Assembly: GCA_963627995.1 (NCBI GenBank)
Contig: CAVGCV010000006.1
Coordinates: 52,182-116,181, forward strand
DNA from: UBA3839 sp963627995
GTDB lineage: Bacteria > Bacteroidota > Bacteroidia > Bacteroidales > Bacteroidaceae
Direction of reading: 5' to 3'
DNA length: 64,000 bases
In this document: positions 24,372 to 31,831 of the stretch, one piece after another
Numbering within the stretch: position 1 is the stretch's first letter
Layout of the letters: each line of letters starts with the position of its first letter
Made by a program: the position numbers and the translations under genes
Notes under the pieces: model-generated
Told to the model about the DNA's origin: nothing
Seen by the model: only the letters and a program-made list of their open reading frames with translations
Databases searched by the model: none

Positions 24372-26861
24372 ATGAGCAACAAGATTGACTGTTTCATCCC
24401 ATACGCCGACACGGCCACGGCGCGCGCCGTGGCCGCGCGGCTGAGAGGCGAGCCGCGCGTGGGGCGCATTTTCCTTCTGGCCGGCGACGCGCGCCTTCCC
24501 CAAGTGGAGGGCTGCACGGTGGTGCTGGCCGGCGGGCTGGCCGCGTCGGACACGTTGTCCGACATCGCCCGGGCGGCGTCAACGCCCTATGTGCTGCTCT
24601 GCCTCAAGGCGGCCGACTGGCAGCTGGGGCGCGGCGCGCTGGCGCGCATGGCGGAGGTGGCCGACGACACGGGGGCCGACTGGACCTATGCCGACCGCTG
24701 GCTGGTGCGCGGCGGCGAGCGCCTGGAGGCGCGCTGCATCGACTACCAGGCGGGCTCCGTGCGCGACGACTTCGACTTCGGCTCGCTCCTGCTGCTCCGC
24801 GCGTCCGCGCTCCGCGGCTATGTGGACGCGTCGGGCGGGCGCGCGTGGCGCTGGGCGGCGCTCTACGACCTGCGCCTGTGGATTTGGCGGCGCGCGGAGA
24901 CGACGGGCATCGCGCACGTGCGCGAGCTGCTCTATGCGGAGGTGGAGGACGACGCGCGCGCCAGCGGCGTGCGCCAGTTCGACTACGTGGATCCGCGCAA
25001 CCGTGCGGCGCAGGTGGAGATGGAGCGCGTGGCCACGGCCCATCTTCGCGACATCGACGCTTTGGCCGGTGCGGAGACGCGCCGCGCCGTGCGCGTGGAG
25101 GCGGGCGACTTTCCGTGCGAGGCGTCGGTGGTCATCCCCGTCAGGAACCGCGCGCGGACGGTGGCCGACGCCGTCCGTTCCGCGCTTGCCCAGCAGGCGG
25201 ACTTCGACTTCAACGTCATCGTCGTGGACAACCACTCGACCGACGGCACGACCGACATCCTTCGCCGCCTTGCCGCCGCCGACCCGCGCTGCGTGCACCT
25301 CGTGCCGGAGCGCGCGGACCTGGGCATCGGGGGGTGCTGGCAGCTGGCCGTCGATAGCCCCCGGTGCGGACGCTACGCCGTGCAGCTCGACAGCGACGAC
25401 CTCTACAGCGGCACGGACACGCTGCGCCGCGTGGTCGAAACGTTTCGCCGCGAGCGGTGCGCCATGGTGGTGGGGGCCTACCGCATGTGCGATTTCCACT
25501 TGCAGACGCTGCCCCCCGGGCTGATTGACCACAGGGAGTGGACCGACGAGAACGGCGCGAACAACGCGCTGCGGGTGAACGGGCTGGGCGCGCCGCGCGC
25601 CTTCCTCACGTCGGTCGTCCGCCGCCATCCCTTTCCCAACACGAGCTACGGCGAGGACTACGCCATGGGGCTGAAGCTCTCGCGGCGGTACCGCGTCGGC
25701 CGCATCTACGACGAGCTTTACCTCTGCCGGCGGTGGGAGGGCAATTCCGACGCGGCGCTGCCCCCCGAGCGCGTGAACCAGAACAACCTCTACAAGGACG
25801 GCCTGCGCACCGAGGAGCTGCGCGCGCGCCAGCGCCGGAACGCGCGGTGGCGTCGGGCGGCGTCGGGCGACGAGCTGCTGCGCATGGCAGGGCGGCAGCT
25901 CGCCGTGTGGGACGAGGCCGCCGAGCGTTACCGCCAGCTGGAGCGCGCCGTCGTCTCGGAGTTTAAGGACGGCGACGCCACGCTGTCCATCCAGTGGAAT
26001 CCCGCGCGCATCGTGAGCACGGGCGCGGCGGTCGACCGCCGCGCGCTGGCGGCCCGCCCTTGCTTCCTGTGCGGCGACAACCGTCCGCCGGAGCAGATGG
26101 AGCTGCCCACGCTGGGCCGCTACGTGGCGTTGGTGAATCCGTTCCCCATTCTGCCGCGCCACTTCACGATTGCCGCGCGCGACCATGTGCCGCAGCGCAT
26201 TGCCGCGGCCTACATCGACCTCCTGCGCATGGCGGAGCGCGCCCCCGGCCTGTTCTATTTCTACAACGGCCCGCGCTGCGGCGCGTCGGCCCCCGACCAC
26301 CTGCACTTTCAGGCGGCGTCGCGCGGCGCGGTCCCGCTGGAGCGCGACTGGGCGCAGACGTACGGCCGGATGCTCTCGCGCCTTTATCCCATTGCGGACG
26401 AAGAGCTGGTGGAGGCCGCCGCATTGGAGGGACACGCGCACGGCACGGGCATTTTCTTGCTGAGGGGCTATGTGTGTCCGGGCTTCGTGGTGGTGACGCG
26501 CACTGCGGAGGCGGGCGACGTGCTCTTCCGCAAGCTCTACGCCGCGCTGCCTCCCGACGACGAGGGCGGCGAGCCGATGATGAACGTGCTGGTGTGGACG
26601 GAGGGGCACGCCGACGGCACCCGGCGCATCGTGAGCGTGGTGGTGCCGCGCCGCAAGCACCGTCCCGGCTGCTACGCGGCGCAGGGCGTCGGCGGGCTGA
26701 CGGTGTCGCCCGGGGCGATAGACATGGGCGGGCTGGTGGTGGTGCCGCGCGCGGAGGATTTCCGCAAGATGACGCAGCCGCTGCTTGTGGGCGTCCTGCG
26801 CGAGGTGGCCCTGGATGACGGCGGAGTGACGGACGTGGTGATGAGACTGAAGGGGCGATGA
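24372..26861 (+). CDS. Glycosyltransferase family 2 fused to a DUF4922 (HIT-like phosphorylase) domain
   Basis: An 829-residue soluble protein with three parts. Residues about 5-210 form a GT-A-like region without clear active-site acids. Residues about 250-430 form a canonical GT2 domain (SVVIPVRNR, VDNHSTDGT, DSDD near 339, SYGEDY). Residues about 520-825 form a DUF4922 region with PCFLCGDNRP and DHLHFQ (about 642-647), the His-x-His-x-Gln-like signature of GalT/HIT and GDP-galactose phosphorylase-type enzymes. So one chain joins sugar transfer with a nucleotide-sugar phosphorylase or nucleotidyl-transfer fold. It overlaps the SpoIID/LytB gene by 4 nt (ATGA), pointing to envelope glycan work. 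Substrates are unknown. The start at 24372 follows the tRNA terminator; the frame is open further upstream through the tRNA but that is not coding. Confidence 0.85.
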   Translation: MSNKIDCFIPYADTATARAVAARLRGEPRVGRIFLLAGDARLPQVEGCTVVLAGGLAASDTLSDIARAASTPYVLLCLKAADWQLGRGALARMAEVADDTGADWTYADRWLVRGGERLEARCIDYQAGSVRDDFDFGSLLLLRASALRGYVDASGGRAWRWAALYDLRLWIWRRAETTGIAHVRELLYAEVEDDARASGVRQFDYVDPRNRAAQVEMERVATAHLRDIDALAGAETRRAVRVEAGDFPCEASVVIPVRNRARTVADAVRSALAQQADFDFNVIVVDNHSTDGTTDILRRLAAADPRCVHLVPERADLGIGGCWQLAVDSPRCGRYAVQLDSDDLYSGTDTLRRVVETFRRERCAMVVGAYRMCDFHLQTLPPGLIDHREWTDENGANNALRVNGLGAPRAFLTSVVRRHPFPNTSYGEDYAMGLKLSRRYRVGRIYDELYLCRRWEGNSDAALPPERVNQNNLYKDGLRTEELRARQRRNARWRRAASGDELLRMAGRQLAVWDEAAERYRQLERAVVSEFKDGDATLSIQWNPARIVSTGAAVDRRALAARPCFLCGDNRPPEQMELPTLGRYVALVNPFPILPRHFTIAARDHVPQRIAAAYIDLLRMAERAPGLFYFYNGPRCGASAPDHLHFQAASRGAVPLERDWAQTYGRMLSRLYPIADEELVEAAALEGHAHGTGIFLLRGYVCPGFVVVTRTAEAGDVLFRKLYAALPPDDEGGEPMMNVLVWTEGHADGTRRIVSVVVPRRKHRPGCYAAQGVGGLTVSPGAIDMGGLVVVPRAEDFRKMTQPLLVGVLREVALDDGGVTDVVMRLKGR

Positions 26862-28084
26862 CTGAGCCGAGCGTGAGTGTGGGCATCGTGGGGGCTCGGC
26901 GCGTGGGCTTCCGGCTCAATGCCGCCTACCGCGTGGAGGGCAGACGTGCCGACGGCGAGCAGGTGGCGGAGTGGCGTGACGGCGGCATCGCGTGGCGCGG
27001 ACGGGTTTGCCGCGAGCTGCTGTTCGAGCCGGTGTGCCCGGAGGCTTCGTTTGCGCTGCACGACGTGGTCATCGGTCGGCAGTTCCACTGGGAGCGCGCC
27101 GAAGAGCAGGTGTTTCGCGGCTGCCTCCGCCTTGTGGCCGACGGGGACTTGGTGCGTGCCGTCAACGTGCTGCCGGTGGAGGACTACCTCGCCAGCGTGA
27201 TATCCTCGGAGATGAGTGCGGACGCCTCGCTGGAGCTGCTCAAGGCGCACGCCGTGGTGTCGCGCGGATGGCTGTTGGCTCAGATGGCTCGGCGCGCGCA
27301 GCCGGCCCGCCGGGGAGGCGCGGACGGTGGCTGCTCCACGCGCCGGACGGAGGGGCGGATTGTGCGCTGGTACGACCGCGACGACCATGCGCTCTTCGAC
27401 GTGTGCGCGGACGACCACTGCCAGCGTTACCAAGGCATCACGCGGGCGACGAACGCGCGGGTGGGTGTTGCCGTGGATGCGACGCGCGGCCAGGTGCTGA
27501 CCTATGGCGGCGAGATTTGCGACACGCGCTTCTCGAAGTGCTGTGGCGGTACGACGGAAACGTTCTCCACTTGCTGGGACGACGTGGAGAAGCCCTATCT
27601 CGTGTCCGCCCCCGACCCCTATTGCGACACGCGCGACGCGGGCATCCTGTCGCGCATCCTGAACGGCTACGACCGCGAGACGACGGATTTTTACCGCTGG
27701 TCGGCGCGCTACACGTGGCGCGCGCTGTCGGAGCTGGTGGCGCGGAAGCTGGGCGTCGACTTCGGCGAAATAACCGGCCTCGTGCCGCTGGAGCGCGGAC
27801 CGTCGGGGCGCATCTCGCTGCTGCGCATTGTCGGAACGCGGCGGACGCTGGAAATCGGAAAGGAACTGGAGGTGCGGCGCGCGCTGTCGGAAACGCACCT
27901 GCTGTCCTCGGCCTTCGAAGTGGAACACACGCCGGACGGCGTCGTGCTGCACGGCAGAGGGTGGGGACACGGCGTGGGCTTGTGCCAAATCGGCGCGGCC
28001 GTGATGGGCGAGCGCGGATTTTCCTACGAGGAGATTCTGCGTTTCTACTACCACGGCGCGGTGCTGGAAAGGCTCTACACTTAA
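26858..28084 (+). CDS. SpoIID/LytB domain protein
   Basis: A 408-residue protein with the SpoIID core at about residues 90-400 (VLPVEDYLASVISSEMSADA, AHAVVSRGW, GWGHGVGLCQIGA). The family includes a glycan-strand-cutting lytic transglycosylase (SpoIID) and an amidase enhancer (LytB). The presumed catalytic Glu of SpoIID lies in the SSEM stretch near residue 117. No signal peptide is visible, which is odd for a peptidoglycan enzyme and suggests a cytoplasmic task such as muropeptide turnover. It is in an operon with the upstream GT2-DUF4922 gene (ATGA overlap) and two AmpG-like permeases downstream. Its stop codon lies in a 22-bp tandem duplication. Confidence 0.88.
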   Translation: MTEPSVSVGIVGARRVGFRLNAAYRVEGRRADGEQVAEWRDGGIAWRGRVCRELLFEPVCPEASFALHDVVIGRQFHWERAEEQVFRGCLRLVADGDLVRAVNVLPVEDYLASVISSEMSADASLELLKAHAVVSRGWLLAQMARRAQPARRGGADGGCSTRRTEGRIVRWYDRDDHALFDVCADDHCQRYQGITRATNARVGVAVDATRGQVLTYGGEICDTRFSKCCGGTTETFSTCWDDVEKPYLVSAPDPYCDTRDAGILSRILNGYDRETTDFYRWSARYTWRALSELVARKLGVDFGEITGLVPLERGPSGRISLLRIVGTRRTLEIGKELEVRRALSETHLLSSAFEVEHTPDGVVLHGRGWGHGVGLCQIGAAVMGERGFSYEEILRFYYHGAVLERLYT

Positions 28085-28107
28085 ACTGGAAAGGCTCTAC
28101 ACTTAAA
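28064..28107 (+). repeat. Exact 22-bp tandem duplication at the SpoIID/LytB stop codon
   Basis: Two identical 22-nt copies, 28064-28085 and 28086-28107, each beginning CTGGAAAGGCTC and ending CACTTAAA. The first contains the stop codon, so the second is a non-coding copy of the last codons. It is unrelated in sequence to the intergenic 22-nt arrays. Confidence 0.95.
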
Positions 28108-28155
28108 AACGAACCGCACGTCCGCGCGCACACGTGCGCGCGGGACGTCACGCTT

Positions 28156-29448
28156 ATGCAAGAACGCAGGAACAAAACTTGGTGCTGGGTGTCCAGTCTG
28201 TTCATGGCCGAGGCAGTTCCCTCCGCCATGGTCACTTACGTGGCGCTGATTATGTTCGACCAGTTCGGCGCGCGGCCGTGTCTCTCGACACTCTACGTGG
28301 CGCTGCTCTTTCTGCCCCGGATGCTGAAGACGTTCGTCCGTGCCAAGGTGCGCGGCCTCGGCCGCTACGGCATGTGGGTGCACATCGTGGAGATAGGGAT
28401 TTTCCTCTGCCTGATACTGAGCGCGCTCTACATCCACTACTGCCGCGTGCGGCACGTGTGGCTGTTCGCCATGATGCTTGTGGTGGCGGCTTTTTGCGCC
28501 TGGCACGAGCTGGTGGCGAGGATGTACTACGAGCACGCGCTGCACGCGCGTGAGCAGGGATTCTACCGCGCGACGAAGTTTCTCTCCACGCAGACGGCTG
28601 TGGTCGTCACCTATGGCGTGCTGATCATCTTCGTGGGGCTTGTTGAGGTGTATTTGCGCAACGTCAGGCTGGCGTGGGCGATGGAGAATTACCTCGTTGG
28701 CGGCGTGTTCCTCCTGTTCCTGTGTGCCAACGTTTTTGCCTTGCGCTCGCGGCGCGGCCGCAGGCACGCCGCGCACGCCACGCTGTCGGGCACCGTCAGG
28801 ATGGAGCTCCGGGCGCTGGATCGGATACGCCAGAAGCCCGACGCGGTGCGCCTGCTGCTCCTCATGTTCCTGCTTCTGTTGCCGCAGTCGCTCATGTTCT
28901 GCACGCGGGTGTTCTTCCTGCTCGGCCCCGGCGACGCGGGCGGGCTGGGCTGCTCGTTGCAGGAGGTTGGGTTCGCGCAGGGCACGGTGGGCGTGATAGC
29001 CTTTTCCATCGGGCATCTGTACGGCCGTTCGACGGCGCGGCGCGGCACGGGCGTGCGGATGTTGTGGACGATGGCGGTGCTGCTCACGGTGTCGCCGACT
29101 TTCTACATGCTCATGGCGCACTGCCCCGAGGCCGGCACGCTGCCGGTGATTTGCGTCATGACGTTCATGGCGCAGTTCTGCTTTGGCTTCGGCATCAACC
29201 TCTGCCTGCCGTTTGTCCGCTACTTTTCGGGCGAACGCTACCGCAACACCATCAACGTCCTGTTCATCCCGCTGGTGGTGGCGGCGATGCTTGTGCCGAC
29301 GGCCGTTTCGGGATGGATGGCCACACTGCTGGGATTCAAACTCTTCTTTGCCATCGACGCGGCGACGGCCCTGCCAGCCTGGATTGCCATGGCGCACAAC
29401 TGGCGGCGCGTCGTTGCGGTGGCACAACCACACTTACGAAAGATTTAG
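28156..29448 (+). CDS. MFS transporter, divergent AmpG-like
   Basis: A 430-residue inner-membrane protein with about 12 predicted helices. Its beginning (KTWCWVSSLFMAEAVPSAMV) aligns by eye with that of the next gene (KGFLWVPSLYFAEALPYVAV), so the two are paralogues. The rest has diverged, and motifs such as ATHDIAADG of the next protein are missing. The start at 28156 is the first ATG after the SpoIID stop that gives the normal MFS N-terminus; the frame is open far upstream only as antisense-like noise. It ends directly against the ATG of the next gene (TAG ATG). Confidence 0.8.
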   Translation: MQERRNKTWCWVSSLFMAEAVPSAMVTYVALIMFDQFGARPCLSTLYVALLFLPRMLKTFVRAKVRGLGRYGMWVHIVEIGIFLCLILSALYIHYCRVRHVWLFAMMLVVAAFCAWHELVARMYYEHALHAREQGFYRATKFLSTQTAVVVTYGVLIIFVGLVEVYLRNVRLAWAMENYLVGGVFLLFLCANVFALRSRRGRRHAAHATLSGTVRMELRALDRIRQKPDAVRLLLLMFLLLLPQSLMFCTRVFFLLGPGDAGGLGCSLQEVGFAQGTVGVIAFSIGHLYGRSTARRGTGVRMLWTMAVLLTVSPTFYMLMAHCPEAGTLPVICVMTFMAQFCFGFGINLCLPFVRYFSGERYRNTINVLFIPLVVAAMLVPTAVSGWMATLLGFKLFFAIDAATALPAWIAMAHNWRRVVAVAQPHLRKI

Positions 29449-30720
29449 ATGAAACTACAGAAAGGTTTTCTTTGGGTTCCGTCCCTTTATTTTGCGGAGG
29501 CGCTTCCCTACGTGGCCGTGATGGTCATCTCGGTGACGATGTACAAAAGGTTAGGACTGACGAACGCGGAACTTGCGTTTTACACGTCGTGGCTCTACCT
29601 GCCGTGGGTCGTGAAGCCGCTTTGGAGCCCGTTCGTCGATGCCGTGAAGACGAAGCGGTGGTGGGTGTTGTCCATGCAGCTGCTCATCGGCGCGGGCTTT
29701 GCGGGCGTGGCGTTCACGCTCCACACCGCGTTCTGGCTGCAAGCGTCGCTGGCGTTTTTCTGGCTTTTGGCCTTCAGCAGCGCGACCCACGACATCGCGG
29801 CCGACGGATTCTACATCCTTGCGCTTGACAGCAGGGGACAGTCGTTCTTCGTCGGCATCCGCTCCACGTTTTACCGCATTGCCACCATCTGCGGGCAGGG
29901 GCTGCTCGTCATCTTCGCCGGGCGGATGGAGAAAATCACACACGACATACCCCTGTCGTGGGCACTGTCGTTCTATTTGCTGGCGGGTTTCTTCATCCTC
30001 ATCATGCTCTACCACCACTTTGCGCTTCCCCGGGCGGAGCGTGCGGCATGCGAGAAGCCGCTGACGCTGCGCTCGGTGTCGGGCGAGTTTGTGGAGACGC
30101 TGCGAGTGTTCTTCACGAAGAAGCAGGTGGCTGTCGCGCTGCTGTTCATGCTGTTGTTCCGCTTTCCGGAGGCGCAGCTGGTGAAGATTGTCAATCCGTT
30201 CATGCTCGACGACATTTCGAAAGGCGGCATGGGGCTCGATACGGAGGCGGTGGGCTTCATTTACGGCACGGTGGGCGTCATCGGGCTTCTACTTGGCGGT
30301 GTGCTCGGCGGCATTCTGGTGTCGGTGCATGGGCTGAAGAAATGGCTTTGGCCCATGGTGCTGGCCATCAGCCTGCCCGACGCCGTTTACATTTATTTGA
30401 GCATGACGCAAACGCAGGACTTGCTGCTCATCCACTCGTGTGTGTTCGTGGAGCAGTTTGGCTATGGCTTCGGGTTCACGGCCTACATGATGTACCTCAT
30501 CTATTTTGCACGAGGGAAGAATTCCACGTCCGTCTATGCCATCTGCACGGCGTTCATGGCGCTCGGCATGATGCTGCCGGGAATGATGGCGGGTTGGCTT
30601 GCCGACAAGATGGGCTACACGGCGTTCTTTATTTATGTGACCATCAGCTGTGTGATTACCGCCGCCGTGTCGGCATTCCTTCGCATCGACCCGGACTTCG
30701 GACGGAAAGACAAGAAGTGA
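29449..30720 (+). CDS. AmpG-like MFS permease (muropeptide transporter family)
   Basis: A 423-residue inner-membrane protein with about 12 helices. Features include LWVPSLYFAEALPYVAV, the loop PLWSPFVDAVKTKRWWV and ATHDIAADGF, which fit the AmpG/PUCC-type permeases that import anhydro-muropeptides for peptidoglycan recycling. Its position after a SpoIID/LytB gene and a GT2-DUF4922 gene supports a cell-wall sugar role, but no transported compound is proven. It is the last gene of the operon; a terminator lies 30 nt downstream. Confidence 0.87.
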   Translation: MKLQKGFLWVPSLYFAEALPYVAVMVISVTMYKRLGLTNAELAFYTSWLYLPWVVKPLWSPFVDAVKTKRWWVLSMQLLIGAGFAGVAFTLHTAFWLQASLAFFWLLAFSSATHDIAADGFYILALDSRGQSFFVGIRSTFYRIATICGQGLLVIFAGRMEKITHDIPLSWALSFYLLAGFFILIMLYHHFALPRAERAACEKPLTLRSVSGEFVETLRVFFTKKQVAVALLFMLLFRFPEAQLVKIVNPFMLDDISKGGMGLDTEAVGFIYGTVGVIGLLLGGVLGGILVSVHGLKKWLWPMVLAISLPDAVYIYLSMTQTQDLLLIHSCVFVEQFGYGFGFTAYMMYLIYFARGKNSTSVYAICTAFMALGMMLPGMMAGWLADKMGYTAFFIYVTISCVITAAVSAFLRIDPDFGRKDKK

Positions 30721-30749
30721 GTCCGCGCGTGGCGGATTCAATCATAACG

Positions 30750-30789
30750 CAGAGGAGGGAAGTCCCATTGGTGGAACTTCCCTCCTCTG
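30750..30789. terminator. Terminator between the AmpG-like operon and the lipoprotein gene
   Basis: CAGAGGAGGGAAGT and ACTTCCCTCCTCTG form a perfect 14-bp stem with a 12-nt loop. It lies between convergent genes and probably serves both. Confidence 0.85.
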
Positions 30790-30827
30790 TGTTTGGCCCG
30801 GCAGTGTCTCCTGCGCGCCGCGCCGCC

Positions 30828-31511
30828 TTAGAATTTGAGCTTGTTGGCCGCGTTGTTGATGGCGTCGTTGGCCTTCTTCTGTGCGTCGGAGACAGCGTCG
30901 TTGTTGCGCTGGCGCGCGTTGTTGATGGCTTCGTCGGCTTTCTTCTGTGCGTTGCCGACAGCCTCGCTGGCTTTCTGGGTAGCGGTGTTCACAGCGTCGT
31001 TGGCCGCCTTCTCCGCATTGGCCTTGATTTCGTTGGCTTTGGCTTCTGCCGCAGCCTTGGCTTCGTTGGCGACCGTCTCCGCCGTTTCCTTGGCAGCGTT
31101 CTTCACAGATTCGGCGTCTGCGCTGGCTGCTGCTCCGGCTTGTTCGGCAGCCTCGGTGGGATTCAACGTGAAGAGGGTGGTGACGAGTGATGCAACGCTG
31201 GCATCTTCACCGAGTTTCTCGTTGATGAGCGTCTTGTTGTCCTCAACCCATTGCAGGAGTTTCAGCGCGTAGGCGTTGGCTTCCTCTGTTTTCCCCTCCT
31301 TGTTGAGTTCTTCAATCTTCGTCATAGCCTTTTCCATTGTCTCGGAAAAAGCGGCGGTGTCGGCATCGGTAGTGGTCAATTTGTTGGAAAGCGCAGTGAT
31401 GACATCCTCAACGTTGTCGATGTTTTCGCCTGTAGAGGCCGGTTTTTGGTCGCAGGAGGCGAGCAGGCAGGTCGCAGCAACGGCTGCGGCCATGAATGTT
31501 TTCTTCATCAT
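30828..31511 (-). CDS. Ala-rich coiled-coil lipoprotein
   Basis: A 227-residue lipoprotein with lipobox LLASC (Cys20). Residues 30-120 are a helical domain of unknown family. The last 100 residues are an Ala/Lys/Glu/Asn-rich amphipathic helix with near-repeats of about 11 residues such as AKAAAEAKANE and AQKKADEAINNA, the latter almost duplicated near the C-terminus. The composition resembles LEA/apolipoprotein-like coiled coils. It may sit in the outer membrane and contact the cell wall, but no function is known. A textbook promoter precedes it, with a small leader hairpin GTTGCC-GTTC-GGCAAC at 31565-31580. Confidence 0.8.
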   Translation of the reverse strand: MMKKTFMAAAVAATCLLASCDQKPASTGENIDNVEDVITALSNKLTTTDADTAAFSETMEKAMTKIEELNKEGKTEEANAYALKLLQWVEDNKTLINEKLGEDASVASLVTTLFTLNPTEAAEQAGAAASADAESVKNAAKETAETVANEAKAAAEAKANEIKANAEKAANDAVNTATQKASEAVGNAQKKADEAINNARQRNNDAVSDAQKKANDAINNAANKLKF

Positions 31512-31594
31512 GATGGTGTGGTTTTTGAATGAAATGATAACGTTTTTAACTATCGTTTGAGCGTGTTGCCGTTCGGCAACATTCGCAGTCGTGG

Positions 31595-31626
31595 CAAAGT
31601 TAGTTTGATTTTAGATTTTTGTCAAA
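31595..31626 (-). promoter_or_regulatory. Promoter of the Ala-rich lipoprotein gene
   Basis: Minus-strand TTTG (31623-31626), 20 nt, TAACTTTG (31595-31602). The -33 box overlaps the last codons of the small membrane protein gene. Confidence 0.82.
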
Positions 31627-31807
31627 CTGTGCCGTGTTTAATTTTTTTGCAAGCGTTATTCAAAGGACATTGGGCGCAGGCGGACTCTGGCTTGCCACAG
31701 GCATCGCATTCGTCGCGACCGTCCTTGCCACGGATGCGCTGCACGATTTTCCATGCGGCGCAAGCCATGGCAAGGGCGACGACGATGATGACGATGGCGG
31801 TTTGCAT
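31622..31807 (-). CDS. Small Cys-rich membrane protein (FeoB-associated-like)
   Basis: A 61-residue protein: one N-terminal membrane helix (MQTAIVIIVVALAMACAAW), a basic stretch, then a Cys-rich tail CDACGKPESACAQC with a further Cys. The layout resembles the FeoB-associated Cys-rich membrane protein family, but no feoB is nearby. It starts 24 nt after the htpG stop on the same strand, so it may be cotranscribed with htpG. Metal binding is an inference from the cysteines. Confidence 0.7.
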   Translation of the reverse strand: MQTAIVIIVVALAMACAAWKIVQRIRGKDGRDECDACGKPESACAQCPLNNACKKIKHGTV

Positions 31808-31831
31808 CGTTGGGGAATGACGGGTGTTCCT

